Shown here: in pieces, positions 1-9,183 of the stretch | Layout of the letters: every line of letters begins with the position of its first letter | How positions within the stretch are numbered: the stretch's first letter is position 1 | NCBI GenBank assembly: GCA_020073105.1 | Contig: JAIQFW010000014.1 | Coordinates: forward strand, 1-36,377 | Source: Terriglobia bacterium | GTDB taxonomy: Bacteria > Acidobacteriota > Terriglobia > Terriglobales > Acidobacteriaceae | Direction: 5' to 3' | DNA length: 36,377 nucleotides | Made by a program: the position numbers and the translations under genes | The notes under the pieces: generated by a model | Database searches by the model: none | Seen by the model: the letters and a program-made list of their open reading frames with translations, nothing else | Told to the model about the DNA's origin: nothing

Positions 1-1129
1 GGTATCCCATCTTTCCATCTTTGTTGGGAGTAGTGCAGTCCCAGGGCTCCCGGTCGCGGGCCCACATCTGTCCAACCGGGCCCAGGTCCCAGCCAAAGAA
101 AATGTAGGCCTTCGCGCCGAGCGATGCGTTCACGATCAGCGAGCGCGCCAACCACGCCGACCGCAGGTCCCAGTCCGGCTTGCCGTTCCACTTGGTGAAA
201 ACGTTGCCACCGGGCCAGGCGTCTTCGCTGTCGTAGATCGGTTTGCCGCGTACGCTGGCATGGCGGCCCATGATCTCAAGCAATTTGTGTACGAGCTCGA
301 CGTTGCGCTCGGGGCGCAGGGCGTAACCGTGGTAGGTGATTCCGTCCACCACTGAGGGGCCATACTTGTCGAGCGCGGCAAAATAACCTGCCGTCCACTC
401 CTCAAAGTCAGCTGAACCTCGCGGAAAGCAGACGCAGGTGTTAGCCCCGAGAACGACCGCCTCTGGATTCACAGCCTTGATGGCGTCGTGAAAGTCTTTG
501 GTCATTCGCGCCCACTGCTTGAATGTCCAGTACTCGGGGTTCGAAGACCGGATGTTGGGCGCCTCGTTCCACATTTCCCAGTACTTGATTTTCTTTCCGT
601 AGCGGGTGGCGACCGCCGTGATGAAATCCTTGAAAGTCTTGTCGGAACCATCGCCCTCGCCGCTTCCCACCACCGCGTCCACATCCGCGGGCGGATCGCA
701 TAAGCCGATCGAATTCGACCCGCAATCTAGATCGGCTGGGCCCGCGCAGTTGGCATCGGGCACACCCTTGGCGCGGCAGCGCTCTCCTCGGTTGGAAATC
801 CATCCTGCTGTGTCGTAGACGGTGAACATGACATCGACGCCATGGGCAACGGAGTCATTCACCACTTTGTCCAGGTCGCCATCTTCACGGTTCCTGCCCC
901 AGTGATAACAAGGATTGTTCGGATTGGGACCGCCGGCGCAGGTTTCCAGATCGTCCCAGGTAACCCGGTCGCTGACGGTTCTGCGGATTCCAAAGGGGAC
1001 GGTGGGCCAGGGTTCGCCGCGGGTGTACTTGTTCTGGTGAAGTCCGAAAAAGCCCTCCTGCACCTGGCTTGGACAAGGCAGGCAGAATACAACAATCCCG
1101 AGAAGGCCCAGTGCTAGCGCTTTCTTCAT
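1..1129 (-). CDS. Secreted clan GH-A glycoside hydrolase, 3' end outside window
   Basis: The frame is open from an ATG at 1129 to the window edge (about 376 codons), so the C-terminus is missing. The N-terminus MKKALALGLLGIVVFCLPC is a signal peptide. The body has the clan GH-A TIM-barrel pattern: the acid/base glutamate in KYWEMWNEAPN and a probable nucleophile glutamate in IYDSEDAWPGG. It is a close paralogue of the protein at 22981-24420 and shares the opening block GLHQNKYT.GEPWPTVPF and many cysteines. By that paralogue about 100 residues are lost at the edge. The product should be exported and act on a polysaccharide or glycoside. GH39 or a GH5-like family is possible, and the substrate cannot be read from sequence. 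It is divergent from rmlD. Confidence 0.85.
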   Translation of the reverse strand, partial: MKKALALGLLGIVVFCLPCPSQVQEGFFGLHQNKYTRGEPWPTVPFGIRRTVSDRVTWDDLETCAGGPNPNNPCYHWGRNREDGDLDKVVNDSVAHGVDVMFTVYDTAGWISNRGERCRAKGVPDANCAGPADLDCGSNSIGLCDPPADVDAVVGSGEGDGSDKTFKDFITAVATRYGKKIKYWEMWNEAPNIRSSNPEYWTFKQWARMTKDFHDAIKAVNPEAVVLGANTCVCFPRGSADFEEWTAGYFAALDKYGPSVVDGITYHGYALRPERNVELVHKLLEIMGRHASVRGKPIYDSEDAWPGGNVFTKWNGKPDWDLRSAWLARSLIVNASLGAKAYIFFGWDLGPVGQMWARDREPWDCTTPNKDGKMGY

Positions 1130-1307
1130 GCAAGGTTTTCTCTCAGCAAAGTCTAGCATGGGGTCGCAGAGAAGGAAGTTCGTGCCGGCAACCGGTGGGG
1201 CAGGAGTTACAAGCCCCGGTCTCTGAGTAACCTCTTGGGCTGCTCGCAGACTGCAATTTCTCCCTTAAATAATGGCTTCGGTCCGTGTTCCTCAGAAAGC
1301 ACGTCCG

Positions 1308-1350
1308 GTAACAAGTGTCAGAATCGAGGACGGCAGAGAGCACTTGTTAC
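1308..1350. promoter_or_regulatory. Perfect 10-bp inverted repeat before rmlD
   Basis: GTAACAAGTG at 1308-1317 is mirrored exactly by CACTTGTTAC at 1341-1350, separated by 23 nt. It sits 9 nt before the rmlD ribosome binding site, in the intergenic region shared with the divergent glycosidase gene. It could be an operator with two half-sites about three helical turns apart, or a leader hairpin. No known regulator is assigned. Confidence 0.5.
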
Positions 1351-1359
1351 AATGGCGAT

Positions 1360-1366
1360 GGAGGTG
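1360..1366 (+). promoter_or_regulatory. Ribosome binding site that sets the rmlD TTG start
   Basis: GGAGGTG lies 5 nt before TTG 1372. The upstream in-frame GTG at 1315 falls inside the inverted repeat and would add 19 residues ahead of the Rossmann strand, so TTG is preferred. Confidence 0.65.
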
Positions 1367-1371
1367 AAGCG

Positions 1372-2238
1372 TTGAAAGTTCTTCTGATCGGGGCCAACGG
1401 GCAGCTGGGGACGGACCTTCATAAGGTATTTCGGGCAGCAGGCGATACCGTCGTTGCCGTCACGCATGCCCAGGTGGATGTGTGCATCCCGGAACAAGTG
1501 GAGAAAGTTCTGGCTGAGTCGAAACCTGAGGTTGTGCTTAACACTGCCGCGTACCACAAAGTCGAAGAATGTGAGAAGAAGTCCGATTTGGCCTTCCACG
1601 TCAACGCCACCGCACCCATGAATCTCGCTTTGGCCTGTCAACGCTCCAACGCGGTGCTGGTGCACTTCAGCACGGACTACGCTTTCGGCGGCTACTCCAA
1701 GAATGCCCCGTATGAGGAAAGCGATCGCCCGGCGCCGCTCAATGTTTATGGCACCTCGAAAGTTGCGGGGGAGAATCTGATCGCCTTCAGCACCGACCGC
1801 TACTTTGTGATCCGGGTCTGCGGTCTGTACGGAGTAGCGGGCAGCAGTGGCAAGGGCGGCAACTTCGTCGAGACCATGTTGAAGAAGGCGGCGGCCGGCG
1901 ATGCGATCCGCGTAGTGGATGATCAGGTCCTCACGCCTACGTACACATTTGACATTGCGGAAGCGGTGCGCAAACTGCTTCTGACGGGAACATTCGGCCT
2001 GTACCATCTGACTTCGGAAGGGCAGTGCTCGTGGTACGACTTTACCCGCCACATCTTTGAATGTGCCGGCATCCAAGCGAACCTCACACCCTGCAAGACC
2101 ACGGAGTTCTTCAGCCCGGTGAAACGTCCGGCGTATTCCGTCCTGAGCAAGACCAAGCTGCGCTCTTTGGGCGTGTCAATGCCCTTGTGGCAGGACGCGC
2201 TGCCTAGATACCTCCGGGAACGAACTCACAAGAAGTGA
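1372..2238 (+). CDS. rmlD: dTDP-4-dehydrorhamnose reductase (RmlD/RfbD)
   Basis: The 288-residue protein is an SDR-superfamily reductase that catalyses the last step of dTDP-L-rhamnose synthesis, NAD(P)H-dependent reduction of dTDP-4-dehydro-L-rhamnose in the cytoplasm. The nucleotide-binding motif GANGQLG is at residues 7-13. STDYAFGG (100-107) is the family's STDYVF block, and YGTSK (126-130) is the YxxxK catalytic pair. RVCGLYG follows at about 148-154. Length matches the family. The TTG start is chosen for its strong ribosome binding site. No rmlA, rmlB or rmlC is adjacent, so the rest of the pathway must be elsewhere. Its neighbours are exported glycosidases, which fits surface polysaccharide metabolism but does not prove it. 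Confidence 0.9.
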   Translation: MKVLLIGANGQLGTDLHKVFRAAGDTVVAVTHAQVDVCIPEQVEKVLAESKPEVVLNTAAYHKVEECEKKSDLAFHVNATAPMNLALACQRSNAVLVHFSTDYAFGGYSKNAPYEESDRPAPLNVYGTSKVAGENLIAFSTDRYFVIRVCGLYGVAGSSGKGGNFVETMLKKAAAGDAIRVVDDQVLTPTYTFDIAEAVRKLLLTGTFGLYHLTSEGQCSWYDFTRHIFECAGIQANLTPCKTTEFFSPVKRPAYSVLSKTKLRSLGVSMPLWQDALPRYLRERTHKK

Positions 2239-2411
2239 CCGCGATAATGACGGCGGCAGGATCGTGGGCCATCAACTGAAGCTCACCCCAACCCAACCTT
2301 CCAGGGCCCGATCCGTCCTGTGTGGCGCACAACTTTTTGCACGTATCCGGGTTAAAACGTTTCAGCCGCAGAGAGCAAGAGTGCTCCAGTGGTTTAGAAG
2401 GCTGAGCAACT

Positions 2412-4022
2412 ATGTGCAGAGTATTTCGCGGTATGCTCCCTCTCCCCGCCGTGTTATTGCTTCTGCTTTTGGCCGGCTGCGGAGGGGGCCCAGCAAATTC
2501 TAATCAGGGGAACGGTCCGTCTGGTCCGAACCTGCCAAACACACCGGCAACCGTGTTTTTCGGCATGCACCAGTCTCACCTCGCGGGATGCGGTACGTCA
2601 TCGCACCAGTTTCCCTTGTTCGACGGTCCTGCCGGGACCTTTAGGATTTGGGGGAATGTCTGTGCGGAAGGATGGCAGGGCATAAATCCGGCTCGAGGTT
2701 CCTTTGATTTCTCAGGATTAGACCTCCTCCTGGCAGATCTAAAGAACAGGGGCATAAATGATGTCTTCATAACCTTGGGAAAGACACCGAGTTGGATTTC
2801 CTCGAATCCCACCGACATGTTGTGTGACGAGGCTGGAATGAACAACCTGCCTCCCGGCATGTGTGATCCTCCGGTTGATCTAAATCCCGATGGCACGGGC
2901 ACTGACCAGGCGTGGCGGGATTTTGTAACAACTTTGGTGCAGCACGTCTCGGCGTCCGACTATCTAGCGAACCACGCCCATATTGCCTTCTACGAAATCT
3001 GGAACGAGTTTCACCGTTCGGACACGGTCGCAACTGCGGTTTGCCAGACACCGAGTGCGGGAATCTCGTGTAGCTATCGCGGCACCTTTGCGCAAATGTT
3101 GCGCATGGCGCAGGACCTGCGTTGCATCGTCGAAGGACATTCCAGCGATCCCATCACCGCAACGGGACTGACTTGCGGGACGTCAGGATACACCGCCACG
3201 GGACTGGATCCGACAGCCATGATCATGGCGGGCGACGCCGGCCCCCAGCCGTTGGACGACGGCAACACTGTCATGGAGAACTATCTAGACTGTGGGGCGA
3301 ACCCACCTGCCGGAAGCATGTGCAACTACGGGAATGCGGGAGCAGCGGCGACGGACGTCGTAGTGGGCCACGTCTACTTTACGCACGGCGAGGTTCCCGA
3401 AGACTTACTACCATACATTGCTGTGGAAAAGGCGATGGCCGACACGGCAGGGAAACCATACTTCATCGGCGAAGGCAGCTGGGGCAAGAACGAAGATACA
3501 CCCAACCCTACCCTGCAGGCAGCCTATGTTCCTCGCTGGTATCTGACCCTGTTGATCTCTGGCGTGCAGCGCGCGTATTGGTACGCATGGGACCATGCTA
3601 GCCCCACCGGTTCAGGAGCACTGTGGTCGCCGGATCTGCTAAGTGGATCTCCCCTGGAGTGCGATATACCTGATCTGAAGATCGGCGGGTACTACTGCAC
3701 GGGAGGGATCGCTTATTACGAGACGGTCGACTGGCTCTCCGATGCCACCATTGCGAGCGTCTCTTGCCCAGGAAGCTGCACCAATCCCGGGCCTGGGGTG
3801 TTTACGGTCGGAATCACTCGTTCCGGCGGCTACGAGGCGGAGATCGTTTGGGACAGTTCCGCAGTGTCCTCTTGCTCAAATCCGCAGTGCGGATCAACCC
3901 CGTTCCCGAATCCTCCGTTCACCGTGAGCCAGTGGCGCGATGTGACCGCGACCACTCACAATGGCGCCCCGGCTACCATCGGGGCCTCGCCGATCATCCT
4001 GGAGAATATGCCTAGGCCTTGA
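2412..4022 (+). CDS. Clan GH-A glycoside hydrolase, predicted lipoprotein
   Basis: The 536-residue product begins with a short basic segment, a run of leucines and the lipobox LLLAGC, giving a lipidated Cys23. A Gly/Asn/Pro-rich linker runs to about residue 47. The TIM-barrel follows, with the acid/base glutamate in FYEIWNEFHR (E199) and a probable nucleophile in YFIGEGSWG (E354). The C-terminal part ends with a beta-rich region and a GASPIILEN motif, matching the ends of the proteins at 21287-22642 (GAKPILLEN) and 22981-24420. An ATG at 2433 is an alternative start, but 2412 has an AGAAGG element 10 nt upstream. The substrate is unknown. It is convergent with the next gene, 43 bp apart. Confidence 0.82.
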   Translation: MCRVFRGMLPLPAVLLLLLLAGCGGGPANSNQGNGPSGPNLPNTPATVFFGMHQSHLAGCGTSSHQFPLFDGPAGTFRIWGNVCAEGWQGINPARGSFDFSGLDLLLADLKNRGINDVFITLGKTPSWISSNPTDMLCDEAGMNNLPPGMCDPPVDLNPDGTGTDQAWRDFVTTLVQHVSASDYLANHAHIAFYEIWNEFHRSDTVATAVCQTPSAGISCSYRGTFAQMLRMAQDLRCIVEGHSSDPITATGLTCGTSGYTATGLDPTAMIMAGDAGPQPLDDGNTVMENYLDCGANPPAGSMCNYGNAGAAATDVVVGHVYFTHGEVPEDLLPYIAVEKAMADTAGKPYFIGEGSWGKNEDTPNPTLQAAYVPRWYLTLLISGVQRAYWYAWDHASPTGSGALWSPDLLSGSPLECDIPDLKIGGYYCTGGIAYYETVDWLSDATIASVSCPGSCTNPGPGVFTVGITRSGGYEAEIVWDSSAVSSCSNPQCGSTPFPNPPFTVSQWRDVTATTHNGAPATIGASPIILENMPRP

Positions 4023-4024
4023 GC

Positions 4025-4075
4025 GCAGACCCTAGCGCCAGCATTCCGGCTGCGACGGGAGCAACTTAGGGCTGC
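4025..4075. terminator. Weak hairpin between convergent genes
   Basis: GCAG-a-CCCTA (4025-4034) can pair with TAGGGCTGC (4067-4075) with one bulged A. It overlaps the stop of the minus-strand gene. There is no T-tract on either side and the loop is large, so this is only a possible bidirectional terminator. Confidence 0.22.
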
Positions 4076-6117
4076 ACTCCTTTTCCTATGAGTTGGACAT
4101 TTTGTGGGCTGCCGGCTGCGTTGTCAGTGACCAGGAGAAATCCCACGCGCGGCCCCACGTCCAACGGCGTAAAGGTGACCTTAACCGAGCAAAGAGCACC
4201 AGGTGCGAGAGTGCTCGGACAATTGTTGGTTTCAGCATACTCCCCGGCATTCAGGCCGACGATAGCAATGGTGCTAAGTTTCAGGGTCGCGTTCCCGCTG
4301 TTGATCACCTTCACCGTTCTGGTCGAGCTGGTGGTGCCGACGGCTTGTTTCGGAAACGTAAAGCATGGCGCCGAGAACGATAACCGCGGTGCCGGTGGCG
4401 GCGAACCCAGAAGCCCGAATACGTCAAGTTGGTTCTGTGTCCCGACGTAGACTTTCCCGTTGGCCACGGTCGGCACTACGAACTTACTGGCACAGCCGCC
4501 CTGGTCGCGCAGGGTATTATCGGCGCTACTGTAAAGCATCTTGGAAACATCGGTGGCATCATAGGCGAACAGAATGGCCGGAAACTGGCCGGGTCGAATC
4601 CCCAGAGATTCTTGCCGCTCAAGGGCCCAGACGATGCCATTGCTGTTGCCATTCGACGAAACCGTGGGAGTCGCGCCGATAGGGAGAAGGTTCGTGCTCT
4701 GTGAGACCGGCGTGGTGGAAAGTTGGCCATTGGTCAGCGTGTACATACTCAAGTAGTCGCCCACGCCACCCCAGTTTGTGACCCCGGAGTAATAGATGGC
4801 GGCTTGCGTTCCGACCTGCCAATAGGCGGGTGAGCTCCAATAGCCAGCCGGTGCTCCGGTGATCTCCTGAATAACGTTGTCGGCATTGGGGTTGTATTTA
4901 CCCATGTTATTTCGGTCTAGCAGGTAGACTGAGGCACCCGGCTCATTGCAATAGTGGCCACCCTTGCCCGAGGTAATGACTTCATCCGGGTGGAGGCCGG
5001 GCTGTGTGGGCAATACCAACGGACCGGAGGAGGAAAGATCGTAATCGAACGACACGCGGCAGGCCTGGTCCATGGGAGTAAAATAATCCAGCACGTTCAG
5101 GTTGGGATCTAATTTCAGCAGCGTGTCACCGTAATCAAGCCCACCGGAGTCGGCGTCGAACATCCCATCCCCCGTGGAAACATAGATGTTTCCAGAACTG
5201 TCGGCGGCCAGACCATTGCCGCTTTGCCAGAATCCGCCGCGAGCAGCATAGGGCGTAGAGATGAAGATGGCAGTCTGTTCCAAGGTCCTCGCATCGTAAG
5301 CCATCAACCAGCCGTGCAGAGATCCAGCCCATCCTATATAAACCTTGCCGTTCGCCAGGAGCAGGCCGACGCGCTGTGTGTCAGACAAGGAATTGAAAGT
5401 AATGACCCCGCCATCTCCGCCGAGACCCCCGCCGGAGACACTGCCCTCGATCAGCACCGGGCCACCGAACTTCTCGACGCCGGTGGCGATGTCCAAGGCA
5501 TGAAGATGCTGATAACCTTTGCTGGTATTGATGTCGAAAGTCCGAGCGACCATGTACATCGTGTTGGTGGTTGGATCAATGACGGGAGTCCCCGTGATTC
5601 CGTAGAAGGGGTAGACGCTGCAGCTGATGTCGGTTTGGCTGCCGTCAGTCCCGCAGGGGACGGGATAGATCCCGTGCGCCACATCGATGAAACTGTCCTG
5701 CCAAAGCGGAGTGGCGCTCCTCCCGTCGGCATCGAAGGCATACACGGTGTCCATTTGTGTAGTGACATAAACCACATTGTGTTTGCCTTTTCCGGGGATA
5801 TTCACACCGTATACGTAGAGCGGCTGGGCATAAATGTGACCGTCCACAGAATAGGAACCAAGCCTGCCGAACAAACTGGACGTAACGTTTTGCGGATTCA
5901 GAACCTTCTCGTAACGGTTCTGGCCAGTCCGGCCGTTGTCATAGCGATTTGTAAACACGCCGATTGAGTTTTGTGACAGTGCCGGTGTGACCACCGCAAC
6001 GACGAGGAACAGTGTCCGAGCAGTTATCGCGCGCAAACGGGAATTGCCCATGAATTTAGAACCTCTGAACCGGGATTGGCGGAGGCAGAGGGGACTCCTT
6101 CGGATATGAAGTGCCAT
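4066..6117 (-). CDS. Secreted PQQ-like beta-propeller protein with ASPM/SPD-2/Hydin-type C-terminal domain
   Basis: The 683-residue product starts at ATG 6117, which has GGAGG 5 nt upstream (6123-6127). A start at 6051 would give a more typical signal peptide (MGNSRLRAITARTLFLVV) but has only AGAGG 10 nt upstream. After a hydrophobic export segment comes a propeller with recurrent strands such as VVYVTTQMDTVYAFDADG and VANGKVYVGTQNQLDVFG. Residues 573-683 form an immunoglobulin-like module (NSGNATLKLSTIAI, TFTPLDVGPRVGFL) of the ASPM/SPD-2/Hydin type, common at the ends of secreted acidobacterial proteins. The propeller core matches those at 32617 and 34563, which end in a different tail. The role may be adhesion, scaffolding or an enzyme; no catalytic site is recognised. 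Confidence 0.82.
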   Translation of the reverse strand: MALHIRRSPLCLRQSRFRGSKFMGNSRLRAITARTLFLVVAVVTPALSQNSIGVFTNRYDNGRTGQNRYEKVLNPQNVTSSLFGRLGSYSVDGHIYAQPLYVYGVNIPGKGKHNVVYVTTQMDTVYAFDADGRSATPLWQDSFIDVAHGIYPVPCGTDGSQTDISCSVYPFYGITGTPVIDPTTNTMYMVARTFDINTSKGYQHLHALDIATGVEKFGGPVLIEGSVSGGGLGGDGGVITFNSLSDTQRVGLLLANGKVYIGWAGSLHGWLMAYDARTLEQTAIFISTPYAARGGFWQSGNGLAADSSGNIYVSTGDGMFDADSGGLDYGDTLLKLDPNLNVLDYFTPMDQACRVSFDYDLSSSGPLVLPTQPGLHPDEVITSGKGGHYCNEPGASVYLLDRNNMGKYNPNADNVIQEITGAPAGYWSSPAYWQVGTQAAIYYSGVTNWGGVGDYLSMYTLTNGQLSTTPVSQSTNLLPIGATPTVSSNGNSNGIVWALERQESLGIRPGQFPAILFAYDATDVSKMLYSSADNTLRDQGGCASKFVVPTVANGKVYVGTQNQLDVFGLLGSPPPAPRLSFSAPCFTFPKQAVGTTSSTRTVKVINSGNATLKLSTIAIVGLNAGEYAETNNCPSTLAPGALCSVKVTFTPLDVGPRVGFLLVTDNAAGSPQNVQLIGKGVQP

Positions 6118-6237
6118 TCTTTCCTCCAAAATCGGCGCCGTCAAGATGCAGGGGAAGTGCCATTGTGTGCAAGCCAGTACACCTCCGGCTGCGCGTCAGC
6201 TCTTGCCTTTGCTAGTCAAGTCGCACCCCACAGGCGA

Positions 6238-7731
6238 CTACTTTTTTCTTGCTTGGCCGAGCGTCAGGCCGTAAACCGTCCCGTCCTTCGAGCCGAAGTA
6301 CACGGCGCCGTTGGAAATAGCTACTCCACCCAAAAGAGGAGATCCGACGGCGATTGTGTTCAGAAGATTGCCGTTGTAATCGGCCGCGTAGAAGTTACCA
6401 TCGCTGCCACCGACCAAGACAATGTCTGAGATCACCGCGGGCGCTCCCAGGAGCGCTTGCGCGGACAGCGGGGTTGACTTCCTCAAGGCCACGGGCGCGT
6501 AGCCGAGTTGCTCGTAGAGCCACAAACCTCCGGCGGATCCCGGAATGTAGATGATGTTGTTGTAATTGATGATTTTGTGACCCACGCTGTCACAGCTCTG
6601 TGTGAGTTGCGCGGGCAATAAACCCGGGGTCGCAATAAATCCCAGGGTCTGGGCGAAGTTCTGTTGAGGGTTGCCTATCCAACCATTGGCACTCCGCTGC
6701 AAGGTAAAGAGGTACCCGTTCTTGCTAGGTTCAGTCAGCCAATACTGCAGAGGACGCGTTCCGGAAGGGACGCACTGATTGACGGTTCCCGAGAAATGCA
6801 AAACCGGCGACGCGCCGAAGTCCTTATCATTAACGTCATCCGCAATGGCTTGGAAGTAGCTGAGTAGCTTGCCGGTGCTTGCACTCAGGGCCAGAATGCT
6901 ATCGGGATACAATCCGGCGTTTTGGGTGGGAGGGGTGCAGGTGCTTCCGGGGTTGCCGGTGCCTGCGTACACAATGCCGTTCACGTCGTCAATGGCCAAG
7001 GATGACCAGATGGAACCGCCCACACAGATACCGCCGCCAGGACAGGTACTTTGATCAATGGTATTAAAGGTCCAGACCAGTTGTCCGGTGAATTCGTCGT
7101 AGGCGTTGACCGATCCACCCGGCAAGCAGGGGTTGTCGCCGTGCGAGGATACGCCGACAAATACCATCCCGTTGTAGACGGCGGGTGAAGACCAGACTTC
7201 GTAGCCAGCGAGACTGTCACCGGCCTGCGCCTTCCACACCAACTGCCCGGTGAGGGCATTCAGGGCGTAGAGATACCCGCTGTAGGAACCAAAGTAGACC
7301 ATCTTGTTCGCAACATCGACGGCCGGGGAAGAGCCAATTCTGCACCAGGGAGCCTGTCCGTTGCATCGGCCACCGACATAATCTACGGTAAACGTCCACA
7401 GCTTCTGCCCCGTGGTTGCATCCAGAGCGTAGAAGACACCCGTCCACGAACCGATGAACAAGATATGCTGGCCGCTAAAAGTGGCTACGGCCGGAGTGGT
7501 AGAAATTTCCCCGCCGGTCTGGAAGGTCCACTTGGTCTGCAATGATTTCACATTACTTGAGTTGATGGAAAATTCGGCGCTATGAGCACTATTACTCAGA
7601 TCTCTACCAAATTTTAGCCAGTCTTCGGCGACAGCTTGGGGCATTGACAAGGTCAATCCGGAAAGCAAGCCAGCGCAAGCCAGCACCATCCGAGCCATCT
7701 TTAGGTTTAGACCAGAATGACCACGCTGCAT
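6238..7731 (-). CDS. Secreted PQQ-type beta-propeller (quinoprotein-like) protein
   Basis: The 497-residue product starts at ATG 7731, which has GGAGG 5 nt upstream (7737-7741). The signal peptide ends near SMPQAVAED. The mature N-terminus has the pattern of quinoprotein dehydrogenases (DWLKFGRDLSNSAHS, then NVKSLQTKWTFQTGGE). Several W-motif-like blades follow (YALDATTGQKLWTF, YALNALTGQLVWKA, NAYDEFTGQLVWTF). No CxxCH heme motif is present, so it is not a quinohemoprotein. It may be a PQQ dehydrogenase related to polyvinyl-alcohol dehydrogenases or a non-catalytic propeller. It is 120 bp upstream of the other propeller gene on the same strand, so the two may be co-transcribed. Confidence 0.82.
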   Translation of the reverse strand: MQRGHSGLNLKMARMVLACAGLLSGLTLSMPQAVAEDWLKFGRDLSNSAHSAEFSINSSNVKSLQTKWTFQTGGEISTTPAVATFSGQHILFIGSWTGVFYALDATTGQKLWTFTVDYVGGRCNGQAPWCRIGSSPAVDVANKMVYFGSYSGYLYALNALTGQLVWKAQAGDSLAGYEVWSSPAVYNGMVFVGVSSHGDNPCLPGGSVNAYDEFTGQLVWTFNTIDQSTCPGGGICVGGSIWSSLAIDDVNGIVYAGTGNPGSTCTPPTQNAGLYPDSILALSASTGKLLSYFQAIADDVNDKDFGASPVLHFSGTVNQCVPSGTRPLQYWLTEPSKNGYLFTLQRSANGWIGNPQQNFAQTLGFIATPGLLPAQLTQSCDSVGHKIINYNNIIYIPGSAGGLWLYEQLGYAPVALRKSTPLSAQALLGAPAVISDIVLVGGSDGNFYAADYNGNLLNTIAVGSPLLGGVAISNGAVYFGSKDGTVYGLTLGQARKK

Positions 7732-8153
7732 TGATTCCTCCGTGCCAGTTTGCCCGGCGCCGTTACAACTTTCGTTTACGACAGTGCACAGACGCAGGGC
7801 TTTGCTTGTCGTGCAAACACCCAAAAAACGCGGGAAGTCAGGCTTGATAACACAAGAGAACCGCAGCGAACAAACAGCGAATCCATGGCGCCGTCCCTCT
7901 CCTCACCAGGGAGTCGGGCAGCCCAAGCGTGTCAACAGACCTGGACAAACATTTTGTCCGGCAACTGCCCAAACGTCAAGATACGAAAGCCTCCAATCCT
8001 ATGAGAAGTAATGCTCTATCGCTTGCCGCACACACGCGACGTGATTCCAGGGGCAGACCGGGTCGTGTTTTCGATGGTTCTGGCGGGAAGAGCGGATTCG
8101 GGCCCCATGCTAGGATTCCTCTGATCCCTAATGCGTAGTGAGGAGCGTTGATA
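7732..8153. other. Divergent intergenic region (422 bp)
   Basis: This separates the minus-strand propeller gene from the plus-strand isomerase gene and must hold both promoters. Apart from the short palindrome at 7943-7959 I see no RNA gene, known riboswitch or convincing small gene. Short open frames here lack ribosome binding sites and family resemblance. Confidence 0.5.
7943..7959. promoter_or_regulatory. Perfect 7-3-7 palindrome, operator-like
   Basis: GGACAAA-CAT-TTTGTCC is a perfect dyad with 7-bp arms and a 3-bp centre, in the middle of the divergent intergenic region. It has the size of a dimeric repressor site. No regulator gene is nearby and I did not see a second copy in the window. 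Confidence 0.35.
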
Positions 8154-9149
8154 ATGCGCAATTTCTCGTATTTTTTTCTGCTGATCGGAAGCATGCTGTG
8201 GGCCCAGGCGAAGCCGGCCAAACCAGCTGGCGCCCCAAAGACGCCGCCTGCCGCTGAAGAGCGCGACGACGAACAAACACGGACACCGGCTTCTACGGTG
8301 GCTCCCGATGCACCGGTGCTTACCATCCGGGGATTTTGTACCCAAAAGGCGCCTTCCGGGGAATGCCAGACGGTGGTGACCCGTGCCCAATTCGAACAAA
8401 TGGTTGATGCGCTTCAACCTGGCGCCGACCCGAAAACCAAGCGCCATCTGGCAACGGCCTACCCGCAGTTCCTGGTGATGGCCGAGGAAGCCGAAAAACG
8501 CGGCCTGGACAAACAGCCGAGTTTTGCTGATCGCATGCGGTTTGCCCGGCTGCAGATCCTGTCGCAGGAACTAGTTCGCCAGATCCAGGAGGGAGCTTCG
8601 CGTTTGCCAGAAAAGGACATCGCGGACTACTACCAGAAGAACTCCAGTAGTTTCGAGCAAGCCGTCGTGGAACGCATCGTCATCCCGAATAGAAGAGAAC
8701 TGAAGGCGGATGCGGAGGGCACAGGTCAGGCAAAGGATTCGGAGGACGCGGTGACCAAAGAGGCTGAAGCTCTGCGGGTGCGGGCTGCGGCCGGTGAAGA
8801 TTTCGCCAAGCTTCAAAAGGAGGCTTATGAATTTGCCGGCGTGAGCGGCAACACTGAGCCCAATCCCAACATGGGTAAGCTGCGCCGCCGGGGATTGCCC
8901 ATTGCTCATGTCTCAGTCTGCTACTTGAAACCCGGCGAGATGTCTCCACTGATCAGCGATGCGACGGGGCACTATATCTACAAGATCGACTCCAAGGAAA
9001 TCCAGCCGCTGAATGCAGTCGAGCCGGAGATCAGCAATATCCTGCGCCGGGAACGGATGCAGGAGATGCTCAAAAGCATCCAGCAGCGGGTGACGACGGA
9101 TGTCAACGACTCATACTTCCGAGCGGAAGCGAAGGACGATGACGACTAA
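8154..9149 (+). CDS. Exported SurA/PpiC-like peptidyl-prolyl isomerase (parvulin family)
   Basis: The 331-residue protein starts at ATG 8154 with GAGGAG 8 nt upstream. A signal peptide (MRNFSYFFLLIGSMLWAQA) is followed by an Ala/Pro-rich linker to about residue 53. A helical chaperone-like region (about 75-165) contains DKQPSFADRMRFARLQ and PEKDIADYYQKN, typical of SurA/PrsA/PpiC proteins. A divergent parvulin-like domain spans about 171-283, including the block GEMSPLISDATGHYIYKI. The C-terminus is a long helix with an acidic end (DDDD). It is expected in the periplasm, assisting folding of outer-membrane or secreted proteins, which fits this export-rich neighbourhood. Isomerase activity is not certain. 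Confidence 0.82.
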   Translation: MRNFSYFFLLIGSMLWAQAKPAKPAGAPKTPPAAEERDDEQTRTPASTVAPDAPVLTIRGFCTQKAPSGECQTVVTRAQFEQMVDALQPGADPKTKRHLATAYPQFLVMAEEAEKRGLDKQPSFADRMRFARLQILSQELVRQIQEGASRLPEKDIADYYQKNSSSFEQAVVERIVIPNRRELKADAEGTGQAKDSEDAVTKEAEALRVRAAAGEDFAKLQKEAYEFAGVSGNTEPNPNMGKLRRRGLPIAHVSVCYLKPGEMSPLISDATGHYIYKIDSKEIQPLNAVEPEISNILRRERMQEMLKSIQQRVTTDVNDSYFRAEAKDDDD

Positions 9150-9183
9150 GGCTCACCCCGTCTATTCGTCGACAAAATTCGCA

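Noticed and set aside
1318-2076. Long minus-strand open frame (252 codons) opposite rmlD
   Set aside because: It is a shadow in GC-rich DNA; rmlD on the plus strand has all family motifs.
5224-5967. 247-codon plus-strand open frame
   Set aside because: It lies inside the propeller gene on the other strand, with no ribosome binding site or family resemblance.
8011-8447. Minus-strand open frames overlapping the isomerase start
   Set aside because: They are shadows of the plus-strand isomerase, which has a good ribosome binding site and signal peptide.
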